Assembly: GCA_903844775.1 (NCBI GenBank)
Contig: CAIMUZ010000174.1
Location: 1 to 53,430, forward strand
DNA length: 53,430 nt
Direction of reading: 5' to 3'
Source: an uncultured Burkholderiales bacterium
Lineage (GTDB): Bacteria > Pseudomonadota > Gammaproteobacteria > Burkholderiales > Burkholderiaceae_C
Position 1 is the stretch's first letter; each line of letters opens with the position of its first letter. Both the position numbers and the translations under genes were made by a program. This document shows positions 10,478 through 20,247 of the stretch, in pieces. Below the pieces are notes generated by a model. It did not search any database. It was not told the origin of the DNA and saw nothing but the letters and a program-made list of their open reading frames with translations.

Positions 10478-11401
10478 TTAAATATTGCGAGCGCTCTGAC
10501 ATGCAGATTTAACAGCCAATGCCAAATCGCTGACAGCGGTGTCGGCCGTATCAAGCAAGTTCATCATTCGAATAAAGCCATGTGTCACACCTTCGTAACG
10601 GCAAAGCTCAACCTTCACGCCTTCTGACTTCAGCAAGTCTGCAAACATCTCGCCTTCGTCGCGCAAGACATCGTATTCAGCTGTTGCTATCCAAACAGGA
10701 GGGAATCTAGACCATGACTTTTCTTGTAAAGGTGAAATGCGCGGATCTAACCATAAAGACTCTTTTGCATAATGATTGAAAAACCAAGTCATGTCTTTGC
10801 TGGACAAGGGCAAATTGCTTCCGTAGGTTTTATAACTCTGGGTTCGCATCGGGCCATCTGTGACTGGATAGACCAATGCAAGCAGGGTCACGTCGATTTC
10901 TAATCGCAAGGCATTGACTGCAACAATGGCCAGATTGGCACCGGCACTGTCTCCACCTACGATCAATGGTAAGCGTGACTTTGAATATCGGGACCACAAG
11001 CCATCAGCCCATCGCATACTGTCTTCGGCATCTTCTAGACCTGCTGGAAAAGGAAACTCTGGCGCTAGTCGATAATCAACCAAGACAACAACACATTCGC
11101 TTCGTTTTGCAATATTACGGGCTAAGGTATCAAAATCGTCTAAGGCGCCCGCAACCCATCCGCCACCGTGCAAGTAAACGACAACGCCCAAAGGATTTTC
11201 TGAGGGCAGAAACAAGCGTCCACTGACTGAGCCAGATCGGGTAGGAATCTGGAGTTCAGTGACAGCGGTCAATTCTGGGCCTTTACCCAATGCAGCTCGG
11301 CTGGCGGCAACGATGGCACGTGCGTCTGATGGACTACCCGAAGATATTTCTGGCCGGCCTGGCTGAGCCAACATTTTTTCTAAGAAAGGATGCAAAGGCA
11401 T
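10478..11401 (-). CDS. Alpha/beta hydrolase, HSL (hormone-sensitive lipase-like) family
   Basis: HGGGWVAGALDDFD oxyanion motif, GDSAGANLA nucleophile elbow, HGFIRM. Confidence 0.92.
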   Translation of the reverse strand: MPLHPFLEKMLAQPGRPEISSGSPSDARAIVAASRAALGKGPELTAVTELQIPTRSGSVSGRLFLPSENPLGVVVYLHGGGWVAGALDDFDTLARNIAKRSECVVVLVDYRLAPEFPFPAGLEDAEDSMRWADGLWSRYSKSRLPLIVGGDSAGANLAIVAVNALRLEIDVTLLALVYPVTDGPMRTQSYKTYGSNLPLSSKDMTWFFNHYAKESLWLDPRISPLQEKSWSRFPPVWIATAEYDVLRDEGEMFADLLKSEGVKVELCRYEGVTHGFIRMMNLLDTADTAVSDLALAVKSACQSARNI

Positions 11402-11481
11402 TGGGTAACTCCATCATTCAAATGAAAATGAATGCTGCTTGCACGCATGGCAATGCAGCATCCACTCTCAAAGTTGCAATA

Positions 11482-12663
11482 TTACTTCTTGCAATCTGAG
11501 CCCACAGGTGGCGCAACTTTGCTCATGGCTTGAATTTCTCTGACAGCAAAATCACCCTTGCCTTCAGCCACTTTGATGGCACGCGTGATGACCATGGAGC
11601 GAAGGATTTGGTGATCCGCTGCTCGCATTTCGACGTCACCCACAATGGTGGCTGTTTTCAAACCAGACAATGCCGCACGGACTGCTGCAGTGTCTGTTGA
11701 TTTGGCGTTGGCGATGGCTTGGTGAATCAGTTCAAATGAAATATAGGTATCTGCATCTACAAACGTTGGCTTGCGCTTGAAGCGAGCTTCAAATGCTTTC
11801 ACAAAAGCGGCGTTACGCTCACCAGGCATGGACCAATAATAGCTTTGAGCAGATACGATACCGGCGGTTGTGTCACCTTGAGCGTCAATCAACATTTCGT
11901 TGGTTGAGAATACGGAAAAAACCGTTTTGTATTTGGAAAATAAGCCAAAGGGTTGCTGTTGTTTGGCCAAAGTCACGCCTGCTGAACCTGGATAGAGAAC
12001 CATCAAACCATCTGCTGGTTTGACCAGCAATTGAGAAATAAAGCTGCCAACGTCTGGCGCGCCTGGCGGAGAAAACACAACCTTCTGGACTTTGCCACCA
12101 TTCTCTTCAACCAGTTGTGTGAATTTCTTTGCATAGTCGTGTCCCAACGCATAGTCGGCCATGTAAAGATCCCAAGTCTTTGCAGGATTCTCTTTCAGCA
12201 AAGAGCGCAGGCTGTTCACAAATGCCGAGTCGTTGTGACCGACTCGGAAATAATTTGCCTGACAGCTTTTGCCCGTCAAATCATCTGCGGCAGAAGTGGT
12301 ATCGACGAAAATGGCGTTCATGGCGGCTAGCCTGGGTGAAAGCGCGAGCGACGTACTAGAGCTGCTCAAACCAGTAAAGATGTTAGCGCCTTGTTGCTCC
12401 ACCAATCTATTGGCTGCAGCCAATGCAGCTGCTGGTGTACCTGCATGTGATTGCGATACAAGCTCATATTTACGACCTAAGACGCCACCTCTGGCATTCA
12501 GATTTTCAATGGCCAAAGTTGCACCATCTCTGATGAAAGGCGCGAACACGGCAAACGGACCTGAATCAAAATTGATCAGGCCTATCTTGACAGTTTCTTG
12601 CGCAATGGCACTACCCTGCATAACCACTGAGGCTATGGCTGCTGTGAGAAATTTACGAATCAT
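11482..12663 (-). CDS. HAAT-type ABC transporter substrate-binding protein (LivK-like 1)
   Basis: Signal peptide; VKIGLINFDSGPFAVFAPFIRDGATLAIENLNARGGVLGRKYEL; RBS GGAGACTTTCATG. Confidence 0.92.
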   Translation of the reverse strand: MIRKFLTAAIASVVMQGSAIAQETVKIGLINFDSGPFAVFAPFIRDGATLAIENLNARGGVLGRKYELVSQSHAGTPAAALAAANRLVEQQGANIFTGLSSSSTSLALSPRLAAMNAIFVDTTSAADDLTGKSCQANYFRVGHNDSAFVNSLRSLLKENPAKTWDLYMADYALGHDYAKKFTQLVEENGGKVQKVVFSPPGAPDVGSFISQLLVKPADGLMVLYPGSAGVTLAKQQQPFGLFSKYKTVFSVFSTNEMLIDAQGDTTAGIVSAQSYYWSMPGERNAAFVKAFEARFKRKPTFVDADTYISFELIHQAIANAKSTDTAAVRAALSGLKTATIVGDVEMRAADHQILRSMVITRAIKVAEGKGDFAVREIQAMSKVAPPVGSDCKK

Positions 12664-12682
12664 GAAAGTCTCCTTAGTTAAA

Positions 12683-13378
12683 TTAAAAAGCCAAGGCAGC
12701 TTGATGCTGCTCTTTATCTATGTTCTCTGTCAGGCCGCGGTCGATGATTTCGCCTTTGGCCATGACGACAAATCGCTGACTGACCCTGCGCACCAAATTC
12801 AAGTGCTGCTCCACCATCAAAAGTCCCGTGCCCTCGGCACGAATCTCATTGAAAATTCGGGCTAATTCATCCACCAAAACGGGGGACAAACCTTCAGAAG
12901 GTTCATCCAAAAGCAAAACGCGAGGGTTCCCCAGCAAAGCACGGCCAACCGCTAACATTTGTTGCTGACCACCACTCAAAGCGTTCCCCATCTTTTCCTG
13001 ACGTTCTTCCAATACGGGAAAAAGTTTGAAAACAGAACGCATGTCCCAGCGACCTTGACGGCCCGTTGCAGCACCCAGCCGCAAGTTATCACCGACAGTC
13101 AGGTGGGGCAATATCATTCGACCTTGTGGGGAAATCGTCACCCCGTACTTAGCTGCCATAAAAGCAGGCTTGCTGTTCAAAATTTTCCCGTCAACCTCAA
13201 GGATGCCCTTGCTGATGGTGGTTCCGCCAAAGAAAGACATGATGAGGGTTGACTTTCCAGCACCATTTTTCCCAACCACCGCAACAGATTCACCCTCGTG
13301 AACTTCGAGATCAATATTGCGCAATACAACAGACTTTCCATACCCGGCACTCAAACCTTGAACTCGAATAAAGCTCAT
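12683..13378 (-). CDS. livF: ABC transporter ATP-binding protein LivF-like 1
   Basis: Walker A GKNGAGKST, LSGGQQQMLAVGRAL, LLLDEPSEGL; GGAGG lies between the ORF-track ATG and this ATG. Confidence 0.92.
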   Translation of the reverse strand: MSFIRVQGLSAGYGKSVVLRNIDLEVHEGESVAVVGKNGAGKSTLIMSFFGGTTISKGILEVDGKILNSKPAFMAAKYGVTISPQGRMILPHLTVGDNLRLGAATGRQGRWDMRSVFKLFPVLEERQEKMGNALSGGQQQMLAVGRALLGNPRVLLLDEPSEGLSPVLVDELARIFNEIRAEGTGLLMVEQHLNLVRRVSQRFVVMAKGEIIDRGLTENIDKEQHQAALAF

Positions 13379-13451
13379 GAAAGTGCCCTCCAAAGGGCTG
13401 TATCTAATGAAGTCTTTGTCATCTGCATCAACAAGTTATTTGGAAAATTCC

Positions 13452-14150
13452 TCATGCGCTCGATCCAAGATAGGCAGAAATGACTTCTGGATGACCCCGA
13501 ACTTCTGCGGGAGTTCCAGTGGTTAGCAATCTACCCAAGTCCAATGCAGTGATGGCATCGCAAAATTTAAAAACTGCTTCGACGTCATGCTCTACAACCA
13601 ATGCCGTGACATTGCGTTGACGAACAACCGCCAACAAATGTTCAAATAGCTTGACAGTCTCAGCTGTCGACAATCCTGCTGCAGGTTCGTCCAGTAGCAT
13701 GAGGCTGGGTTGTCCAACCAAGGCGAGCGCAATGTCAACCCGTCGCTGATCACCGTATGCAATGCTGTCTGCCATCAAGTCATACATGTCATTGAGTTCA
13801 AGCGTGTCCAAAATGCTGTGCAAATCCTTTTCTCCCAACTGAGTTGCAACCATCTCAAGTTGTTGACCCACCGTGATTCCAGGAAAAATACTGGTGCGCT
13901 GAAAAGAGCGCGACATTCCCATTCGACGTCGCCATTCAATAGGGCGTGACGTGATGTCAATGCCATTCATGAACACCCGTCCTTGCGTCGGTTTACATCG
14001 ACCCGTGATAGCGTCCATCAATGTGGACTTACCCGCACCATTGGGGCCAATCACACCATGCAATACACCCTTTTGAGACACCGCCAGATTCACGGCATCT
14101 AAGGCTTTAACGCTGCCATACGACACACTGAGATCTTCAATTCGAAGCAT
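13452..14150 (-). CDS. livG: ABC transporter ATP-binding protein LivG-like 1
   Basis: GPNGAGKSTLMDAITG, DEPAAGLS, VEHDVEAVF. Confidence 0.92.
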   Translation of the reverse strand: MLRIEDLSVSYGSVKALDAVNLAVSQKGVLHGVIGPNGAGKSTLMDAITGRCKPTQGRVFMNGIDITSRPIEWRRRMGMSRSFQRTSIFPGITVGQQLEMVATQLGEKDLHSILDTLELNDMYDLMADSIAYGDQRRVDIALALVGQPSLMLLDEPAAGLSTAETVKLFEHLLAVVRQRNVTALVVEHDVEAVFKFCDAITALDLGRLLTTGTPAEVRGHPEVISAYLGSSA

Positions 14151-15144
14151 GATGACGCCCCGTTAAGCGGTTAATCCCGCTTTGCACAAACCCCATAGCA
14201 CCTTTTGGAAATGCCACTACGACGATCACCACGCCCAAACCTGTTAACAATTCAAGGTGTCCGCTGGCACCAAACTGATCCTGACCAATTGTGTAAAGAA
14301 GAGCACCCAAAATAGGCCCCGTCACGACCGTCGCCCCACCAATCAACATGGACACCAACGAGTTAGCGCCCGTTGTAAAGTCCAGTAACTCGGGCGATGC
14401 AAACGCAGAATGCAAACCCACCAGCAAACCAGAAACGGCAGCAATGAAACCTGCCAATCCAAAAGCCAGTACCCTTGGAACATAGGTATTGAAACCGGAG
14501 AAGCGCATCCGCTCTTCATTGGCCTTGGTAGCGCGCAAAATCTCTCCGGCCCGAGACTGGCCGACCCACCAAGCCAATAACATCACACCGCAAAGCGCCA
14601 GCCATGCCACCGTCCAAAAGTTAGCTGGACGCGCCAATTCAGCTTGCGTCATCCCAAAAAAGTTGCCACTCCAATTCAAGGTGAGGCCATCATCTGCCCC
14701 TGTCACCTCTCGGTAAGCGGTGAGCTTGACCACTGAATGCAGCATTTGGGCCAAGGCCAATGTCATCATGGCAAATGGTAGAGGTCTTGCGCGAACCAAC
14801 ACCATGCCAATGAGCAAGCTGATCAGCGTAGAGGAGGCCAGACAAAATACAGCTGCGCTAGTGACATCCCAATTGAAATGCATCACCGCAATGCCAAATA
14901 AATAGGTTGCACCGCCCGTAAAACCTGCTGCACCAAACATAATGAGACCACACTGATGGGCTAAAAATCCGATGGAAAGCGCAGCGATGCCCAGCGTGAT
15001 GGCATTGATGAAAAGACCTAAATAGAAGGTACTTTTGATCAGGCTTGGAATGGCCAAACCAGACAGTACGATGATCAGTATGACCACATACAAAAAGATT
15101 TTGGAAGATCCAAGGGTGGAAAAAAGAGACGTGGACTTCATCAT
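14137..15144 (-). CDS. livM: ABC transporter permease LivM-like 1
   Basis: Hydrophobic permease; ATG 15144 overlaps the upstream livH stop; GAAGFTGGATYLFGI, GLHSAFASPELLDFTTGANSLVSMLIGGATVVTGP. Confidence 0.9.
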   Translation of the reverse strand: MMKSTSLFSTLGSSKIFLYVVILIIVLSGLAIPSLIKSTFYLGLFINAITLGIAALSIGFLAHQCGLIMFGAAGFTGGATYLFGIAVMHFNWDVTSAAVFCLASSTLISLLIGMVLVRARPLPFAMMTLALAQMLHSVVKLTAYREVTGADDGLTLNWSGNFFGMTQAELARPANFWTVAWLALCGVMLLAWWVGQSRAGEILRATKANEERMRFSGFNTYVPRVLAFGLAGFIAAVSGLLVGLHSAFASPELLDFTTGANSLVSMLIGGATVVTGPILGALLYTIGQDQFGASGHLELLTGLGVVIVVVAFPKGAMGFVQSGINRLTGRHHASN

Positions 15145-16013
15145 GCAACCCGCCCTTTTCCAAAACCTTGAGGGCGCCACAGTAAGACAAAGAACAACAG
15201 CAAGTAAGGCGTCATCACCGACATCAAAGGCGAGACAATGCTGCCAATGACTTGAATGAAACCATAGACCACAGAGGCCACAATGGCCCCGCCAATGCTG
15301 CCCAAGCCCCCCACCACGACAACGATAAGGCAACTGATCAGAATGTTAGCGCCCATGTTGGGGTCTACGGAGAGATAAGGGCCAGCCAAAACACCTGCCA
15401 GGCCTGAAAAACCAGTTCCCAAACAAACCACAAACAAACTCAACCGGTCTGTGTTCACACCCATCATGCGTGCCACCATTGGCAATTGACTCACGGCCCG
15501 CACATGCATGCCTGACTTTGTCCACTTCAACCAAGCAGCTAACAACGCACAAGTGCCAAAACCTACCAAAATCAAAAATAGCCGGTATGCCGGATAGGGT
15601 CGGCCGAACAGATCTACCGCGCCAGACAGTGCGGGTGGCATGGCCACAGAGAGGGGTGAAGTTCCCCAAGTTGTATTGACCACATGCCCCAACATTAGCG
15701 CAATGCCAAACGTGATCAAGGCCACATCCATGTGTGCTCTTTTTTGCAGCGGACGCAACACCGCGTATTCAAAAACAACACCCAGGCCCGCCAATAAAAT
15801 TGGAACCACGGCCAAGGCCACCCAAAAGTTGAACCTTGCTGCCACTGCAAAACCAAGGTAGGCCCCTAGCATGTACAAAGCGCCATGCGCAAAGTTCATG
15901 ACATCTCGCAAACCGAAGATGAGTGCCAAGCCACTTGCCAAAATGGTCAGTAGCGATGACAAGGCCAATGCATTGGCCAGTTGGATGACAGAAAAGCTTT
16001 GTAATAAATCCAT
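15141..16013 (-). CDS. livH: ABC transporter permease LivH-like 1
   Basis: LIFGLRDVMNFAHGALYMLGAYLG; ILISCLIVVVVGGLGSIGGAIVAS. Confidence 0.92.
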   Translation of the reverse strand: MDLLQSFSVIQLANALALSSLLTILASGLALIFGLRDVMNFAHGALYMLGAYLGFAVAARFNFWVALAVVPILLAGLGVVFEYAVLRPLQKRAHMDVALITFGIALMLGHVVNTTWGTSPLSVAMPPALSGAVDLFGRPYPAYRLFLILVGFGTCALLAAWLKWTKSGMHVRAVSQLPMVARMMGVNTDRLSLFVVCLGTGFSGLAGVLAGPYLSVDPNMGANILISCLIVVVVGGLGSIGGAIVASVVYGFIQVIGSIVSPLMSVMTPYLLLFFVLLWRPQGFGKGRVA

Positions 16014-16100
16014 AATTTCAGTTCAAGGCATATGGGGTTTCTACCTACCTCCATGGCCTCGATTTCTGCGCTTGATCCTAGGTTCGATCCTTCTCAAAAT

Positions 16101-16128
16101 CAAATCAAATAATCTGAAGTATTGTTCA
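16101..16128 (+). promoter_or_regulatory. Candidate LysR-type operator, site 1
   Basis: CAAATCAAATAATCTGAAGTATTGTTCA; shares 23/28 bases with each of sites 2 and 3. Confidence 0.6.
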
Positions 16129-16195
16129 ACATATACATCCTCTCAAATGGTCTACGGGATGACCAACTTTCAGATGGAGGGCGCCCTCTTCTTTG

Positions 16196-16223
16196 TGAAG
16201 AATCGTTCAGATAATTTAATTTG
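16196..16223 (-). promoter_or_regulatory. Candidate LysR-type operator, site 2 (inverted relative to site 1)
   Basis: Reverse complement CAAATTAAATTATCTGAACGATTCTTCA. Confidence 0.6.
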
Positions 16224-16293
16224 TCTCACCTTGAGCCATGCAGTACCCTCAAGCCGTATCTTTATCAAGAACATCACCTTCCGAGACTTGTCT

Positions 16294-17259
16294 ATGCTCA
16301 AACACTTTATCTGCGGCATTGCCTGCACAGCTTCTATGTTGTGGTCAATGCACGCACAAGCGCAAAATTTCCCCATCAAACCGATCACCTTGGTTGCGCC
16401 GTTTCCAGCGGGTTCTGTCACTGACAGCGTGACGCGCATCGTGGCCAAAGCATTGTCGGAGTCAATTGGGCAAGCGGTCATTGTGGACAACAAGGCCGGT
16501 GCCCAAGGCACCATTGGCGCAGCCTTTGTGGCCAATGCCAAGCCCGATGGCTACACCCTCTTGATGGGCTCGTCCGTCATGTTTGTCGCCAAAGGCATGT
16601 TCAAAACACTCTCTTACGACCCGATGGAAAGTTTTGTGCCGGTGGCGGGATTGGGATCTACGGCCATGATGTTTTTGGTGGCGCAATCCTCGCCTCTCAA
16701 ATCCATGGCAGACCTGGCCAAGGAAGCTAAAATTGCCAAGCAACATGTCAGCATGGCCTACGGCTCTCCAAGCGGCCAAGTGGCTGTGGCGCTCTTCTCG
16801 TCTGTGACCCAATCAGAACCAATCGCTGTCAGTTATCGCGGCATTCCTCAAGCCATCACAGACATGCTAGGCGGTCAAGTTCAAGTGGCCGTTGTGGACA
16901 TTGGCAGCGGCATGGCGCAAGTCAATGGACAGAAAGCGCGCGCTTTGGCCATATCCGCGGCAAACAGATCTGGTAGTGCACCTCAAGTGCCGACGCTTCA
17001 AGAAATATTTCCCAACGCCACGGGCTCGCTAGAAACCATCATTGCGGTGCAGGCACCAGCAGGTACGCCGGCCAGCGTGGTTGAAAAACTGGACGCCGCT
17101 TTTCAAAAAGCCATGAGCTCACCCGAAGTCAAGGCCCAATTTCAGGTGCTCAACACCAGTGTTTTGTCACTCTCTAGCAAACAACTGCAAGATCGACTGC
17201 GCGCAGACAACCCACGTTGGACCCAACTGATGGTCCAAGCAGGTATCGAACCTCAGTGA
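16294..17259 (+). CDS. Tripartite tricarboxylate transporter (TctC/Bug) family substrate-binding protein 1
   Basis: Signal peptide then FPIKPITLVAPFPAGSVTDSVTRIVAKALSESIGQAVIVDNKAGAQGTIGA; ORF-track start at 15871 overlaps livH and is unlikely. Confidence 0.9.
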   Translation: MLKHFICGIACTASMLWSMHAQAQNFPIKPITLVAPFPAGSVTDSVTRIVAKALSESIGQAVIVDNKAGAQGTIGAAFVANAKPDGYTLLMGSSVMFVAKGMFKTLSYDPMESFVPVAGLGSTAMMFLVAQSSPLKSMADLAKEAKIAKQHVSMAYGSPSGQVAVALFSSVTQSEPIAVSYRGIPQAITDMLGGQVQVAVVDIGSGMAQVNGQKARALAISAANRSGSAPQVPTLQEIFPNATGSLETIIAVQAPAGTPASVVEKLDAAFQKAMSSPEVKAQFQVLNTSVLSLSSKQLQDRLRADNPRWTQLMVQAGIEPQ

Positions 17260-17296
17260 TCGAAGCCAATTCTGAATTTCTAAAAAATACATTCAA

Positions 17297-18067
17297 ATGC
17301 TGACCTACAAGACCCACGAAGGCGTCGCCGAAATTCTGCTCAACAATCCGCCTGTAAATGGTATTACATCCGAGCTGTTAGACCAATTAATGGCATTTCT
17401 GCAGCAAGCAGGGGCAGACCACCAAGTGCGCGCGATCGTGATTGGCAGCGCCATTCCAGGTCGTTTTTGTGGCGGTCTTGATCTGCATAAATTCAGGGAA
17501 AGCTCTCCCAGCGAAGCCTATGAGGTGGTGAATAAACTTTACTTTCAGCTGTATGAGGTCAACTCCAACTTGCCCAAGCCTGTGATTGGCGCCATCACGG
17601 GTGCCGTTCGGGGTGGGGGCATGTCCATCGCCATTACCTGCGACATGTTGGTGGCCTCTGACAATGCCACATTTGGTTATCCCGAATTGGAAATTGGACT
17701 TCTGCCCTCCATCCACTTTCATCACTTACCCCGTCTCGTTGGCAAACAAAGAGCCTTTGATCTTTTGATGTCAGGACGCGCTTTTTCAGCGCAAGAAGCC
17801 CTGTCACTGGGCTTGGTCAGCAGCCTGGTACCTGAAAACCAAGTTCATCACAAAGCCATGGAACTGGCCAAGATGTTTGCCAAGAAATCGCCGGAACTCA
17901 TGCGTTTAGGCAAAGCTGGATTTATTCGTGCCACTGACAACGGCTATCGTCAAGGCGCAGCCAACGCCGTAGATTTGGTGTCGTCCGTGTTTGGCACCGC
18001 CGATTGTGCAGAAGGACTTTTAGCGTTTGTAGAAAAACGCAAACCTGTTTGGGGGCAGTCCATTTAA
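17297..18067 (+). CDS. Enoyl-CoA hydratase/isomerase family protein 1
   Basis: FCGGLDLHKF, AITGAVRGGGMSIAITCDMLVAS crotonase motifs. Confidence 0.9.
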   Translation: MLTYKTHEGVAEILLNNPPVNGITSELLDQLMAFLQQAGADHQVRAIVIGSAIPGRFCGGLDLHKFRESSPSEAYEVVNKLYFQLYEVNSNLPKPVIGAITGAVRGGGMSIAITCDMLVASDNATFGYPELEIGLLPSIHFHHLPRLVGKQRAFDLLMSGRAFSAQEALSLGLVSSLVPENQVHHKAMELAKMFAKKSPELMRLGKAGFIRATDNGYRQGAANAVDLVSSVFGTADCAEGLLAFVEKRKPVWGQSI

Positions 18068-18068
18068 G

Positions 18069-19259
18069 TCAGGGCTTTGGCCAACCCTGAGCCGCCAGAT
18101 CAGTGTGCTCACCCAACTTGGGGGCAACTCTGTTGTCCATTACCGTAGAACGTGACATCCGAATGGGATTGGCAAGGGATCGAACCTTCGATCCATCCTC
18201 GCGCACGGTTGTACGTACCATGCCACGCGCAACAACCTGCGGGTCTTTGAAAACAGCCTCTAGATTATTGATGGGCGCAGCAGGAACTCCCACACTGTCC
18301 AGTGCTTTCTGACAATCTTGCACAGTCATTCGCCCAAAGGCTTGCCTCAGCAACGGGTCCAGTTCGTTGACATGCTGCAATCTGGATGCGTTGCTTGTGA
18401 AGCGCGCATCAATGGCCAATTCTGGAACGCCCATCGCATCACAGAACCGTCTGTACTGCTCGTCATTACCCACGATCAACATGATGTCGCCATCGCTGCA
18501 TCGGAAAGTGTCACTTGGGTAAACGGTTGACAAACGATTGCCCTGTCTGACTGGCACTTTGCCAGTGGCCAAGAAGTTCAATCCAATGTTGGTCAGGCTG
18601 GCCACTTGTACATCCAATAGCGACATGTCAATGGCCTGGCCCAAACCGGAGGATTGCCTTTCTTGAAGCGCGGCAAGTATGGCCACCGAAGAATAAAGTG
18701 CGGTCATTTGATCTGCGACTGCAACGCCAGATTTCGTGGGCCCAGTCCCACCACCGTCTGAAGCGTCTGAACCGGTAATGCTCATCAAACCGCCCATAGC
18801 CTGAACAATGGTGTCGTAGCCTGGTTTTTGGCGATAAGGGCCAGTTTGACCAAAGCCGGTGATAGAGCAATAAATAAGACGTGGGTTGTCCTTTGACAAT
18901 GTTTCGTAATCGAGGCTATATCGAGCCAATGTCCCAACCTTGTAGTTCTCGATCAAAACATCTGCATGCAATGCCAATCGACGAACCAATTCACGGCCTG
19001 CGTCCATGCCAATGTCGGCCGTCAGCGATTTTTTACCTCTGTTACAAGCCCAAAAATAAATCGAATTTTCTAGCGCCTCGTCTGCAGTGTGTGATAAGAA
19101 TGGCGGCGCCCATTCGCGCGTGTCATCGCCCTTTCCTGGCCGTTCAATCTTCAGCACATCGGCGCCCAGATCGGCCAATATTTGCGCAGCCAAAGGGCCG
19201 GCCAAAACGCGAGACAAGTCGATGACTTTGAGTCCATGGAGTGCAGGTAAATGTGTCAT
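18069..19259 (-). CDS. CaiB/BaiF (family III) CoA-transferase 1
   Basis: LKVIDLSRVLAGPLAAQILADLGADVLKIERPGKGDDTR; ATG 19259 preferred over 19313. Confidence 0.93.
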   Translation of the reverse strand: MTHLPALHGLKVIDLSRVLAGPLAAQILADLGADVLKIERPGKGDDTREWAPPFLSHTADEALENSIYFWACNRGKKSLTADIGMDAGRELVRRLALHADVLIENYKVGTLARYSLDYETLSKDNPRLIYCSITGFGQTGPYRQKPGYDTIVQAMGGLMSITGSDASDGGGTGPTKSGVAVADQMTALYSSVAILAALQERQSSGLGQAIDMSLLDVQVASLTNIGLNFLATGKVPVRQGNRLSTVYPSDTFRCSDGDIMLIVGNDEQYRRFCDAMGVPELAIDARFTSNASRLQHVNELDPLLRQAFGRMTVQDCQKALDSVGVPAAPINNLEAVFKDPQVVARGMVRTTVREDGSKVRSLANPIRMSRSTVMDNRVAPKLGEHTDLAAQGWPKP

Positions 19260-19328
19260 GCAGTCGCTACATCCGTATGCAAGGGCCAAAATTGAGTTGT
19301 CTCCATCTCTCACTCCTGTTTTTGTGTG

Positions 19329-20228
19329 TCATGGCACAGATACCGAGGCTGTGGCGTTTGAAAAAACCACAGACTGTCGTTCGGGTACTGAGCAGCGAAT
19401 TTTTAAATTTTGTTGACCTGCCGTCTGCGCAGGGTTCTGAGTGTCTTTCCAGATCTCTATGCGTAAGTTGTCTCCTGGCATGACCGGCGCCGTGAACTTA
19501 CCGGCCAAAGAACGCATGCGCGAGGCATCACCACCCATGCAAGCCTGGATCACCGCACGGCACACCACACCGTAGGTGCAAAGACCATGAAGAATCGGTC
19601 GATCAAATCCAGCTTGATGCGCTACAACAGGGTCTGCATGTAAGGGATTAAGGTCAGCAAACAATCGGTAAAGCAATGCCGCTTGGGGTAAGGTGGGCAA
19701 GTCGACAACCCAGTCAGCAGGCGCCTCACCTGCTACTTTGGCTATGAGTGTTTCTGAGCGTGGTGCTGGCTCGACACCGGAGAACCCACCATCACCGCGG
19801 CACAGGGTGTGCTGAACAATACGGGCCACCAGTTGGTTGCTTTCGTCATCCATGATGAGTCGCTCAGAGACAATCATTGCCCCCTTACCAACACCCCTAT
19901 CAATGACATCTACCACCGACATTTCGCCGCGCAAATGTCCTGCAGGCGCTAGCGGCTTGAGAAATTGAATGGCGTGCTCTGCATGCACAATCATGGCTGT
20001 GTTGGCGCCTAAACTGGGGTCTGCCAACCAAAACCCGGGAGAGCACATGACCGCCACCAAGGAAGGCACCACGCGCAAGTTCTTTTCGTACACATATTGA
20101 ATTTGTTGTACGTCTACTGGGTCTGAACCGTAGCCCAAAGAAAGCGCATAAAGGATGGCGTCTTTCTCGGTATAGGCCTGTTTCAAAATCGGAAACGGCC
20201 TGGCCAACAATGCTTGAGCGTTGATCAT
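19329..20228 (-). CDS. MaoC/MFE-2-type (hydratase 2) enoyl-CoA hydratase
   Basis: YRLFADLNPLHADPVVAHQAGFDRPILHGLCTYG resembles the hydratase 2 motif. Confidence 0.9.
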   Translation of the reverse strand: MINAQALLARPFPILKQAYTEKDAILYALSLGYGSDPVDVQQIQYVYEKNLRVVPSLVAVMCSPGFWLADPSLGANTAMIVHAEHAIQFLKPLAPAGHLRGEMSVVDVIDRGVGKGAMIVSERLIMDDESNQLVARIVQHTLCRGDGGFSGVEPAPRSETLIAKVAGEAPADWVVDLPTLPQAALLYRLFADLNPLHADPVVAHQAGFDRPILHGLCTYGVVCRAVIQACMGGDASRMRSLAGKFTAPVMPGDNLRIEIWKDTQNPAQTAGQQNLKIRCSVPERQSVVFSNATASVSVP

Positions 20229-20247
20229 GCAAAGAACCTATTCAGGC

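Noticed and set aside
15871-16293. N-terminal extension of TctC1 in the ORF track
   Set aside because: Overlaps livH 5' end and the promoter boxes; signal peptide starts at ATG 16294.
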